Source: Streptomyces sp. TRM68367 (GTDB lineage Bacteria > Actinomycetota > Actinomycetes > Streptomycetales > Streptomycetaceae). Taken from it: a stretch of DNA of 64,000 bases. The translations under genes were made by a program, and so were the position numbers. The stretch lies in NCBI RefSeq assembly GCF_014495685.1, contig NZ_JACTVI010000040.1:1-64000 (forward strand), written 5' to 3'. The notes beneath the pieces are model-generated. The model saw nothing but the letters and a program-made list of their open reading frames with translations. It was not told the origin of the DNA and did not search any database. Positions 25,184-32,670 of this stretch are shown piece after piece; within the stretch, counting starts at the first letter, position 1; each line of letters begins with the position of its first letter.

Positions 25184-25975
25184 ATGAACACGAAGCCTTT
25201 CACATCTGGCCTGAGCGAGAACGCGGTGATGATCACGCGCGTCGCGGACAGGCAGTGGCATGCACTGGATGACGACCTGGTGGTCGGCCGCGGGCATGCG
25301 GAGCACCGGCCCGACGGACGCTTGTTCGTCAGCATCGACGCCTGGCACGACGCCACCTTCGACCGGCTCGCCGAGGCGATGCTGGCGGAACTGCCGGCGC
25401 CGCTGTACACGGTGGTCGACGAAGCCGCCGTCGAGCTGACGGCCGGCTGGCGGCGGGCCGGTTTCACGATCCGGCGTCGCGAGTGGGAGTACGTCGTGCC
25501 GACCGACCCGCGGGTCACAGGGCTCGACGAAGTCCTGCCGCCTTCGGGCGTGACGATCGTGCCCGCCGGTCAGGCGGACGAGAGTCTGCTGCGGGCGGTG
25601 GACCGCGCGATCCGTGACGAAGTCGAGGCGACCGTCGGGTGGCAGTCGATGCCCGCGGAGGTAATTCCCCGCCCCGAAGGCGACACCATCGTCGACCCGT
25701 CGAAGTACGCCGTGGCCGCGGCGCCGGAGGGCTACCTGGGTCTGATCCGGGTGGTGACGGTGAACCGGCCGCGCATCGGGCTGGTCGCGGTCCGGGCCGG
25801 CGAGCAGCGCCGCGGCATCGCGCGGGCGCTGCTGGCCCACGCGCTGGGGACGCTGCACCGCTCCGGGTTCGCCGCGGCCTGGACCGAAGTCCACGAGTCC
25901 AACCAAGCAGCCTCGGCGCTGTTCGAGGGCATCGGCGCCCGGCCGATGAGCAGCAACCTGGAGCTGGTGCGATGA
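25184..25975 (+). CDS. GNAT acetyltransferase, first gene of the IF-1 operon
   Basis: A 263-residue protein with a C-terminal GNAT domain. The acetyl-CoA motif is RAGEQRRGIARALLAHAL (about residue 205), then WTEVHESNQAASALFEGIGA. The N-terminal half is less conserved and may form a second, degenerate GNAT-like domain. The ATG at 25184 has AAGGAG 6 bases upstream; a longer frame from 25091 would erase the leader hairpins. Its stop overlaps the start of the IF-1 paralogue (ATGA), so the two are coupled. The substrate is unknown. The pairing with a translation factor and the attenuator suggest protection against a translation inhibitor. Confidence 0.85.
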   Translation: MNTKPFTSGLSENAVMITRVADRQWHALDDDLVVGRGHAEHRPDGRLFVSIDAWHDATFDRLAEAMLAELPAPLYTVVDEAAVELTAGWRRAGFTIRRREWEYVVPTDPRVTGLDEVLPPSGVTIVPAGQADESLLRAVDRAIRDEVEATVGWQSMPAEVIPRPEGDTIVDPSKYAVAAAPEGYLGLIRVVTVNRPRIGLVAVRAGEQRRGIARALLAHALGTLHRSGFAAAWTEVHESNQAASALFEGIGARPMSSNLELVR

Positions 25976-26196
25976 CGAAGAACAAGAACGTCATCGAAGT
26001 CGAGGGCAAGGTCGTCGAGTGCCTGCGCAGCGCCATGTTCACCGTGGAGCTCGAGAACGGCCACCAGGTGCTCGCGCACATCAGCGGGAAAATCCGCAAG
26101 AACTACATCAAGATCATGCTGGAGGACCGGGTGCTGGTGGAGCTCCCGCCGTACGACCTGACGCGCGGCCGGATCGTGTTCCGGTACCGGAACTAG
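25972..26196 (+). CDS. IF-1 paralogue (translation initiation factor)
   Basis: A 74-residue S1/OB-fold protein clearly related to initiation factor IF-1: MFTVELENGHQVLAHISGKI and PYDLTRGRIVFRY are the hallmark blocks. It differs from the usual Streptomyces IF-1 at the start (MTKNKNVIEVEGKVVECLRS) and in the middle (KNYIKIMLEDRVLVEL), so it is an accessory copy. The housekeeping infA normally sits in the rpmJ/rpsM operon, which is not in this window. It begins within the GNAT stop codon and is followed by a strong terminator. Confidence 0.88.
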   Translation: MTKNKNVIEVEGKVVECLRSAMFTVELENGHQVLAHISGKIRKNYIKIMLEDRVLVELPPYDLTRGRIVFRYRN

Positions 26197-26232
26197 GCGG
26201 CGGTCGGCACCTTCCGCGGTAGCTGATCCTGG

Positions 26233-26265
26233 GGCTCCGGTCACGGCGTATCCGTGACCGGAGCC
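26233..26265 (+). terminator. Terminator of the GNAT/IF-1 operon
   Basis: GGCTCCGGTCACGG pairs perfectly with CCGTGACCGGAGCC over 14 bp with a 5-base loop, 36 bases after the IF-1 stop. It closes the operon. Confidence 0.8.
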
Positions 26266-26403
26266 ACGATGATGCCAAGATCGTGTTACGAGACCTACGA
26301 ACTGGGCCTATGTCACGGGGACATTGACCAATATGAATGACGAATGCCTCGCCCGAGCATGGTTCACCGTCGTCGACGATGGCGAGGCTGACGTTTACAA
26401 CGT

Positions 26404-26925
26404 CTACGTCCGGTCCGGGAGCAAGAGCTTCGATTCGCAGCCGCAGGTGCCCATCACGAGTTCCGGCACGAGGGTGCCGCAGTGCGGGCAGGGTGCCATC
26501 TCCGGTTCGGCGTCCTCGTCATCGTCGTAGGCGTAGGTGTGCGCGGGCGGGACCGTGCCGCCGCAGCCGGGGCAGGGGCGTGCGCCGATCCGGGACCACA
26601 GCAGGCGCAGGTAGGTGAACACCTCGGTGACCGTGCCGACCGTGGAGCGCGGGCTGCGGTTGGTGAGGTGCTGGTCGACGCTGATCGACGGGGACAGGCC
26701 GGTGATGGAGTCCACGGAGGGGCGGCTGACGAAGCCGGTGACCATGCCCAGCGACTCCATGTACTGGCGCTGGCCCTCCCGGTGCAGCGTGTCGAAGGCG
26801 AGTGTGGACTTGCCCGAGCCGGACAGGCCGGTCAGGACGACCAGACTGTTCTTCGGGAGGCTGAGGGAGACATTCTTGAGGTTGTGCAGGCGAGCGCCGG
26901 TGATGTGTATGCGGTCGTCGTCCAT
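26404..26925 (-). pseudogene. Truncated UvrA-like ABC protein
   Basis: The 173-codon frame starts like a UvrA paralogue (drug-resistance or repair ABC-ATPase): HITGARLHNLKNVSLSLP, Walker A GLSGSGKST near residue 33, the UvrA-specific RQYMESLG, VDSITGLSPSISVDQ and RSTVGTVTEV. Zinc-binding cysteines CPGCGG and CPHCG are present. It then runs off into GTCGCESKLL and a stop. Complete paralogues have about 750-800 residues with signature and Walker B motifs, all missing here. Divergent from the MerR gene at 27018, with a 6-8-6 inverted repeat between them. Confidence 0.82.
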
Positions 26926-26927
26926 GC

Positions 26928-26964
26928 CTTCAAGTTTTCCATTGAAGTGCTTTGTTGAGACTTT
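26928..26964. promoter_or_regulatory. Operator-like region between uvrA-like and MerR genes
   Basis: CTTCAA-N8-TTGAAG (26928-26947) is a perfect inverted repeat. On the minus strand the segment AAAGTCTCAACAAAGCACTTCA (26943-26964 region) closely matches AAAGTCTCCACCGAGCTTTC at the second double-HTH MerR locus (42715-42738). In both loci the motif ends 13-15 bases before the minus-strand start codon. Confidence 0.55.
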
Positions 26965-27017
26965 TACGGCGACCATCGATGACCTGGCTGATGCGACCTG
27001 ACGTAACCTTCAAATCG

Positions 27018-27791
27018 ATGATGAATGCCCGCCGCCTCCGCCCCGTCGACCTGGCCCGCCTCGCCGGGGTCTCCACGCAGCAGATCCGCAACTACGAGGA
27101 CGCCGGCATCCTGCCCCCGGCCGCCCGCACCGCGTCCGGTTACCGCGTCTTCGAGGAGGTGCACCGGCGTGCGCTGCTGGCCTATCGCACGCTGATGAAG
27201 GGGTACGGGCCGGTGACGGCGACGCGGATCATGCGGACCGTGCACGAGGGGGACGTATCCGGCGCGCTCGCGGTCGTGGATGCCACGCACGCGGCGCTGC
27301 ACGAGGAGCGGGTCTCCCTGCACGCAGCCAGCGAGGCCCTGGAGGTCCTGGCCGGGCAGCCGCCCGCTCCGCTCCCCCGCTCCGGCGGCCTGCGCGTCGG
27401 CGAGGTGGCCGCGCTGCTGGGCGTACGGCCGTCCGCGCTGCGCGTGTGGGAGGCGGCCGGGCTGCTCGCGCCGCGCCGGGAGCGCGGCACGGGATACCGG
27501 GTGTACGACCCGGCCGACGTGCGCGACGCCCGGTTCGTACAGACGCTGCGCCGCAGCCACTACCTGCTCGGCCAGATCCGGCCGGTCCTGGACGAGCTGC
27601 GCCGCGAGGGGAGCACGGAGGCGCTGCGGGCGGCGATCGCGGCACGCGGGGAGGCGCTGGCGGGCCGTACCCGGGAGATGCTGGAGGGCGCGGGCGCCCT
27701 GCACGACTACCTCGGCGTGGTAAGCCCCGTCAGCGCAGCCGGGACGACGACAGGATCGACAGCAGGTGGGCCGGGACCATCACCCACGTGA
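27018..27791 (+). CDS. MerR-type regulator with two HTH domains (TioE-like)
   Basis: A 257-residue regulator with two MerR helix-turn-helix modules in one chain. The first is RPVDLARLAGVSTQQIRNYED (residue 5 on), ending GYRVFEEVH; the second is LRVGEVAALLGVRPSALRVWE near 118, ending GYRVYDPADVRDARF. This matches the TioE-like group. It starts at an ATG pair without a ribosome site, so it may be leaderless. It is divergent from the truncated uvrA-like gene. Its last 60 bases overlap the end of the CDP-alcohol phosphatidyltransferase gene on the other strand, so the tail after HDYLG may be non-native. A paralogue lies at 42790. Confidence 0.85.
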   Translation: MMNARRLRPVDLARLAGVSTQQIRNYEDAGILPPAARTASGYRVFEEVHRRALLAYRTLMKGYGPVTATRIMRTVHEGDVSGALAVVDATHAALHEERVSLHAASEALEVLAGQPPAPLPRSGGLRVGEVAALLGVRPSALRVWEAAGLLAPRRERGTGYRVYDPADVRDARFVQTLRRSHYLLGQIRPVLDELRREGSTEALRAAIAARGEALAGRTREMLEGAGALHDYLGVVSPVSAAGTTTGSTAGGPGPSPT

Positions 27792-28497
27792 TCACGGCGA
27801 GCGCGGCGAGCACCCAGCGCGTGGGTTCGATGCCGCCCGTCACCTTGTCGGCGACCGCAGCGGCCAGCAGGACCAGCGACGCCTCGATGCCGTTCGTCAC
27901 GCGGTGGATCTTGAACGCGGCGGCGATCCGGCGCACGGCGGCCACGCCCTGCGAGCGCGGGCGGGTCGACTCGTCGTCGGCGACGGCGAGCCCGCGGCGG
28001 GCGCGGGCCACGTCGACGAGGTCGGTCGAGGCCTTGAGCAGGACGACGCCGAGGGCGGTGGCGATGCCGACGGAGAGCCAGCCGCCGAACCCGGACTCGG
28101 CAGCGCGGTATCCGGCGCCCGCCATGAGCGCGGCGTCCGCCAGATAGGCGCCGAGGCGGTCGACGTAGATGCCGGCCGCGCTGTTCTGGCCCTTCCAGCG
28201 GGCGACCTCGCCGTCCACGCAGTCGAAGAGCAGGAAGAGCTGCATCAGGACGACGGCCAGGACGGCGCCGGTCAGGCCGGGGATCATCAGTGCGGCGCCG
28301 GCCGCGACGCCGCACACGACCATGGTCCAGGTCAGCTGGTCGGGGGTGACGGGGGTGCGGACCAGTTGCCGGGTGAAGCGCAGCGAGATCCTCCGCATGT
28401 ACAGGCGGCCCGCCCAGTGTTCGCCGTTCCGGCTTGCCAGCTTGGCCTGCGGCTGGCAGACCTCCCGCAGCTCCTCCAGTACCGGAGCAGCACCCAT
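27730..28497 (-). CDS. CDP-alcohol phosphatidyltransferase
   Basis: A 255-residue integral membrane enzyme that transfers a phosphatidyl or related group from a CDP-activated donor to an alcohol. The class motif DGxxARx8Gx3Dx3D is complete, starting DGEVARWKG near residue 97. About six membrane helices are seen. The start MGAAPVLEEL lies before the family's conserved REVCQPQAK block; a longer frame is unsupported. The acceptor is unknown. The 3' end overlaps the MerR tail. Confidence 0.85.
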   Translation of the reverse strand: MGAAPVLEELREVCQPQAKLASRNGEHWAGRLYMRRISLRFTRQLVRTPVTPDQLTWTMVVCGVAAGAALMIPGLTGAVLAVVLMQLFLLFDCVDGEVARWKGQNSAAGIYVDRLGAYLADAALMAGAGYRAAESGFGGWLSVGIATALGVVLLKASTDLVDVARARRGLAVADDESTRPRSQGVAAVRRIAAAFKIHRVTNGIEASLVLLAAAVADKVTGGIEPTRWVLAALAVITWVMVPAHLLSILSSSRLR

Positions 28498-28769
28498 GAC
28501 CGTTCCTCCACACCCGGGCAACTGCCGCACGCGCGGCGATGATCGGGCCAGCGTACAGAGGGGGTTTCGGCGGGGCTCGGGCCAGGTCAACGTCGGTGGT
28601 CTGATGGGCCGTTGGACCGCGGACCGGTGGCGGTCCGGCCGGTCCGCCTCCGTCGATGTCGGCGGATCTCCGACTGGAGGCCGACTGATCTCCGTTGCCC
28701 GGACGGCTCGTCGAGTGGACGCTCAGTCCGGCGACCGTCGCGGCGGCGAGACGCACGCCGGAGGACTCC
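28498..28769. other. Intergenic region without recognisable gene
   Basis: Between the phosphatidyltransferase start and the fragment at 28770 I see no conserved frame, hairpin or strong promoter. The codon composition is irregular on both strands. It probably holds the phosphatidyltransferase promoter and decayed sequence. Confidence 0.3.
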
Positions 28770-28925
28770 CGGCCGCCGGCGTACCAGGTGTGCGCGTGGG
28801 TGCCCCGGCTGCACGAGGGGCTGTGCTTCGCGAGCCGCTACCCGGACACCGATGTCGCGCACAAGAACCTGCGACTGTACGTGGACCGGCTGCGGGACGT
28901 CATCGTGGCGGTCGCGCGGGATCCT
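28770..28925 (+). pseudogene. Coding-like fragment of unknown family
   Basis: The frame reads AYQVCAWVPRLHEGLCFA, RYPDTDVAHKNL and RLYVDRLRDVIVAVA with strict G/C third positions, typical of real Streptomyces coding DNA. It has no start or ribosome site and runs antisense into the end of the SRPBCC gene. I do not recognise the family. It is most likely the remnant of a deleted gene. Confidence 0.35.
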
Positions 28926-29325
28926 GTCTGCTCTCCAGCAGCTCGATCAGCCGCTCGAAACGATTCCGCCAGCGCTGCTCGGACTCCTGTTCCCCCCGGA
29001 ACTCGTGGGTGAAGCGGAGGGCGGAGCCCTCCTCGCCGTCGCGTTCCAGGTGGAAGCGGATCCGGCCGCCGCCCTCGACCGTGTACTCGGCGACCCGGTC
29101 CACGTCCCAGGCGGTGATCTGCCCGCTGCCGAGGTCACGCAGGGTGACCGCGCCATGGAGGTGGGGTTCGAGCACGTCGGCCGGGGTGAACCAGGCGGCG
29201 AGCCCGTCCGGCGTGGAGAACGCCGGCCAGACCGCCTCCATGGGCCGGGGAAGCCGCACGAGGAAGTGCAGGATGTGCGTGCTTCCGCGGGTCTGGCTGG
29301 CGCCCTGTTCGATGGAACCGGTCAT
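28900..29325 (-). CDS. SRPBCC (START-like) domain protein
   Basis: A 141-residue protein with the AHSA1/SRPBCC fold: ILHFLVRLPRPMEAVWPAFS at the start, DGLAAWFTPADVLEPHL, and a C-terminal helix RNRFERLIELL. Such proteins bind hydrophobic ligands in a deep cavity; the ligand is unknown. The ATG at 29325 begins the domain. The next upstream frame on this strand is the ECF/CU044_5270 remnant, so its original partner gene may be lost. Confidence 0.78.
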   Translation of the reverse strand: MTGSIEQGASQTRGSTHILHFLVRLPRPMEAVWPAFSTPDGLAAWFTPADVLEPHLHGAVTLRDLGSGQITAWDVDRVAEYTVEGGGRIRFHLERDGEEGSALRFTHEFRGEQESEQRWRNRFERLIELLESRQDPARPPR

Positions 29326-29363
29326 GACACCAGCCTGACTCCGCGCAGGGTGTCGTGCACGCG

Positions 29364-29795
29364 CTACGGGCGCTCGCCCGGCTTGTCCACGACGGCCCGG
29401 CGCAGGACGGCGGTGTTGCTGGTGACGGTGCCCTCCTCGATGTTGAAGTAGTCGTCGGTGGCCACGCTGCGTTCGCCGGGGAACTCGTGGGTCCGCGCGT
29501 CGAGGATCCACTCGTCGCGGCTGTGGTTGTCGGGGTCCTGGCGGGTGATCGCCACGCCGCGTCGGCCGACGGCGTCGACTGCGTCCTCCACCACGCTCAC
29601 GCCGGGGATGCGCGCGACCGCCCGGTAGCGGGCCGCCCGCTGCGCCGGCGGCACGATCGCCGACTGGATCAGGTCGCCGACCCGCAGGGAGGCCCCCTCC
29701 TCGTCGAGCTTTCCGCGCAGCCGCCAGGCGTCCAGGAAGGTCAGTGAGACGACGTCCTCGGCGCTCGCCCAGTCGCCGGTGAGCCGGGTACGACG
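29364..29795 (-). pseudogene. ECF sigma fragment fused to a CU044_5270-family tail
   Basis: One frame reads RLTGDWASAEDVVSLTFLDA then WRLRGKLDEE, which is region 2 of an ECF sigma factor (the DVVSLTFLEAWR block). It continues without a break into GASLRVGDLIQSAIVPPAQ and RYRAVARIPGVSVVEDAVDA, the middle of a CU044_5270-family protein, ending DKPGERP. In Streptomyces these two genes are commonly neighbours, so a large in-frame deletion spanning sigma regions 3-4 and the start of the second gene best explains this. No start codon or sigma N-terminus remains. Confidence 0.75.
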
Positions 29796-29835
29796 AAGGC
29801 CGGTTCCCGTGACTCAGGTCACAGGAACCGGCCTT
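29796..29835 (-). terminator. Terminator downstream of ccsB
   Basis: AAGGCCGGTTCC and its complement flank GTGAC/GTCAC with one C-A mismatch and a TCAG loop, giving a stem of about 18 bp. It lies 16 bases past the ccsB stop and could end transcription from both sides. Confidence 0.75.
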
Positions 29836-29851
29836 GAACAGCATGAGGGTC

Positions 29852-30934
29852 TCAGACCCCGGCGTACGAGTGCTTGCCGGAGATGAAGATGTTCACGCCG
29901 TAGTAGTTGAACAGCCAGCAGCCGAAGGCGAGCATGGCCAGGTAGGCGGCCTTGCGGCCCTTCCAGCCGGCCGTGGCGCGGGCGTGCAGGTGGCAGGCGT
30001 AGGCGACCCAGGTGATGAAGGACCAGGTCTCCTTGGGGTCCCAGCCCCAGTAGCGGCCCCAGGCGTCGCCCGCCCAGATGGCGCCCGCGATGATCGTGAA
30101 CGTCCACAGCGGGAAGACGGCGGCGTTGACGCGGTAGGCGAACTTGTCGAGGGAGGACGAGGCGGGCAGCCGCTCCAGGACGGAGGTCGCGAAGGTGCCG
30201 GGCGTGCCGCCGGTGGCGAGCTTGTTCTCGTACGAGTCCTTGAAGAGGTACAGGATCGTGGCGACCGCGCCGACGTAGAAGACCGCGCCGCACAGGATCG
30301 CGGTGGAGACGTGGATGTACAGCCAGTACGAGTGAAGGGCCGGAACCAACTGGTCGCTGGCGGTGTACAGGACGGTGACGGCGAGGCCGAGATCGAGGAG
30401 GACCGTGGTGACCAGGAACAGCCCGAGCCACCGCACGTTCTTCTTCAGTGCCAGCAGCAACAGGTACACGGCGACGGCGACCGTGGAGAAGGTGATGTTG
30501 AACTCGTACATGTTGCCCCACGGCGCCCGCTGCACCGAAAGGGCGCGAGTGAGCACGCCGCTGAGCGCGATCAGGAAGGCCAGCACGGTGAGCGAGATGG
30601 CGATGCGCCCGTAGAGGTCGCCCTGCGCGTCCCCGCCGTGCGCCCCGGGCCCGTCCGGCACGTCCCGCTGCCCGGCCGCGGCCCGTACGACGACCTTGGG
30701 CCGCTCCAGTACGGCGGTGCCGCCGGCCTTGTTGACCGTGACGGCCGGGGCCGCCTTCTTCGCCTCCTGCTTGCCGGAGAGCGCGGCGGCCGTCCGCGCG
30801 ACCTTGCTGCGGCTGCCGAAGATCCACTCGGCGATGTGGGCGAAGAAGGCCAGGGTGTAGACGGCCATCGCGGAGTAGATCAGCACGTTGCTGATGTTCG
30901 CGAGATGTTCGTTGGTGGCGGCGGCGAGAGTCAT
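29852..30934 (-). CDS. ccsB: CcsB, cytochrome c biogenesis (heme handling)
   Basis: A 360-residue CcmC/CcsA-type membrane protein of system II cytochrome c maturation (called CcsB or ResC in actinobacteria). The tryptophan-rich heme-binding WWD-like motif is WGRYWGWDPKETWSFITW (about residue 285). About eight membrane helices are seen, with conserved histidines in HSYWLYIHV and CHLHAR. The Ala/Pro-rich cytoplasmic loop at residues 45-105 is variable. It overlaps resB by 4 bases and ends the operon. Confidence 0.92.
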   Translation of the reverse strand: MTLAAATNEHLANISNVLIYSAMAVYTLAFFAHIAEWIFGSRSKVARTAAALSGKQEAKKAAPAVTVNKAGGTAVLERPKVVVRAAAGQRDVPDGPGAHGGDAQGDLYGRIAISLTVLAFLIALSGVLTRALSVQRAPWGNMYEFNITFSTVAVAVYLLLLALKKNVRWLGLFLVTTVLLDLGLAVTVLYTASDQLVPALHSYWLYIHVSTAILCGAVFYVGAVATILYLFKDSYENKLATGGTPGTFATSVLERLPASSSLDKFAYRVNAAVFPLWTFTIIAGAIWAGDAWGRYWGWDPKETWSFITWVAYACHLHARATAGWKGRKAAYLAMLAFGCWLFNYYGVNIFISGKHSYAGV

Positions 30935-32667
30935 TGCTGCTCAGCCCCTTCGGCAGGTACGGCTTGGGGGTCGGGGGTGGGGTCGTCGGGAGTGGGGTCG
31001 TCGTCCGGGTCGGGCGCGCCCGGGGCCTGGTCGTAGAGGATTCCGGCGAGGTCGCCGAGTTCCTCGGGGACCTTGGCGGACTCGCTGCGGCCTAGGCCGG
31101 CCATCTCGACGACGGTGATGCCGTCGGCGCCCCTGACCGCGCGCACCCAGACCCGGCGGCGCTGGATGAACAGGGAGGCGGCGAGACCGAAGATCGCGGC
31201 GATGGCACCGCCCAGCGCCCAGCCGCTGCCCGGCTGCTGGGTGATCTGGAACTGCGCCCACTCCTTGATGTTCTTCTCGAAGGTGATCGAGCCGGCGCCG
31301 TTCGGGAGCTGCATGGTCTGGCCGGGCTTGAGCAGCTTCTTCAGCAGCTGGCCCTTGGAGTCCTTGAACTCCTTCAGGTGGGACTTGTCGAGCTGGTACA
31401 CGCTCTGCGGGATGCCGGAGTCGACGCCGAGGTCGCCGTGGTAGGCGTTCAGCGCGAGGATCGGGTTGTCGAGCGCCGGGAACTGGGAGATCATCGCGCC
31501 GCCGTGGTAGGTCGGCACGAAGAAGGCCTGGAAGCCCAGCTGTTCCTTCTGGCCCTTGGGGTTGCGGTAGCCGTCCATGACCTTGACCGCGCCGGAGGAG
31601 GTGGCGAAGGAGTCCAGCGGCAGCAGCGGCACGGGCTCGTGGTAGACGACGTTGCCCTTGCCGTCGCGGACGGTGACGACGGGGGCGTAGCCGTGGGCGG
31701 CCAGGTAGACCTTGGTGTCGCCGAGCGTGAGCGGCTCGTTGACCTTGATGGTGGTCTTCCGCTCCTTGCCGTAGGCGCCCACGCTGTAGTCGATCGTCGC
31801 CTGGTAGGTGCGCGGGGTGCCCCGGTTGGGCCCGCTCGTCTCGTACGTGCCCTTGAAGTCCTCCAGGTTGAAGCTGAAGGGGTTCAGGTCGTCGGAGGTG
31901 AAGAGGTTGCCGGACTTGAAGTCGTCGTACTGGGTGAGGGTGTTGGAGAAGCCGTCGCCCTCGACGACGAGTTTGAAGCCCTCGGCCTTGAACAACTGGC
32001 CCCAGGCGAAGGCGATCAGCATCACGATCAGGGCGATGTGGAAGGCGAGGTTGCCGAGTTCGCGCAGATAGCCCTTCTCGGCGGCGACGGCGTCACCGGC
32101 GAGGTGGGCGCGGAAGCGGCGCTTCTTCAGCAGGGCCAGCGCGGCCTCGCGGACCTGCTCGGGCTCGGTCTCGGTGCGCCAGGTGGTGTAGGCGGGCAGC
32201 CGGGTCAGGCGCCGGGGCGCGGCCGGGGGGCGGCCGCGGAGCTGGCCGACGAACTGCCAGGTGCGCGGGATGATGCAGCCGATGAGGGAGATGAACAGCA
32301 GGATGTAGATCGCGGAGAACCACACCGAGCTGTAGACGTGGAACATGCCGAGCTTGTCGTAGACCTCCCCGAGGGTGGGGTTGTTCTTGACGAACGCGGC
32401 GACCTTCGTCGCGTCGGTGCCCTCCTGCGGGATCAGCGAGCCGGGGATGGCGCCGAGGGAGAGCAGCAGGAGCAGCAGCAGCGCGACCCGCATGGAGGTG
32501 AGCTGCCGCCAGAACCAGCGGGCCCAGCCGATGACTCCGAGGGAGGGGAGGTTCGGCCCCTCCTCCTTGGGTGCGGTGGAGAGCTCGGAGCCGGCGGCGC
32601 TCAGGTCCCGGTCCTCGGCGGCAGCCGACGTCGTGTCCGAGGTCTCCGGTGTCGTGGTCTTGCTCAT
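30931..32667 (-). CDS. resB: ResB, cytochrome c synthase subunit
   Basis: A 578-residue ResB (Ccs1) protein, partner of CcsB in the heme ligation complex that exports heme and attaches it to apocytochrome c outside the membrane. There are three N-terminal membrane segments (from about residue 60), a large extracytoplasmic domain and one near residue 500. Family blocks are LSLGAIPGSLIPQ, the LRELGNLAFHIALIVML helix, and SGWALGGAIAAIFGL. The N-terminal 40 residues are an acidic low-complexity tail. It starts 3 bases after ccdA and overlaps ccsB. Confidence 0.92.
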   Translation of the reverse strand: MSKTTTPETSDTTSAAAEDRDLSAAGSELSTAPKEEGPNLPSLGVIGWARWFWRQLTSMRVALLLLLLLSLGAIPGSLIPQEGTDATKVAAFVKNNPTLGEVYDKLGMFHVYSSVWFSAIYILLFISLIGCIIPRTWQFVGQLRGRPPAAPRRLTRLPAYTTWRTETEPEQVREAALALLKKRRFRAHLAGDAVAAEKGYLRELGNLAFHIALIVMLIAFAWGQLFKAEGFKLVVEGDGFSNTLTQYDDFKSGNLFTSDDLNPFSFNLEDFKGTYETSGPNRGTPRTYQATIDYSVGAYGKERKTTIKVNEPLTLGDTKVYLAAHGYAPVVTVRDGKGNVVYHEPVPLLPLDSFATSSGAVKVMDGYRNPKGQKEQLGFQAFFVPTYHGGAMISQFPALDNPILALNAYHGDLGVDSGIPQSVYQLDKSHLKEFKDSKGQLLKKLLKPGQTMQLPNGAGSITFEKNIKEWAQFQITQQPGSGWALGGAIAAIFGLAASLFIQRRRVWVRAVRGADGITVVEMAGLGRSESAKVPEELGDLAGILYDQAPGAPDPDDDPTPDDPTPDPQAVPAEGAEQQ

Positions 32668-32670
32668 GGA

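Noticed and set aside
26324..26530. Small plus-strand frame MTNMNDECLARAW...
   Set aside because: It begins without a ribosome site and overlaps the uvrA-like remnant antisense. I could not recognise a family, so it is left out as a gene.
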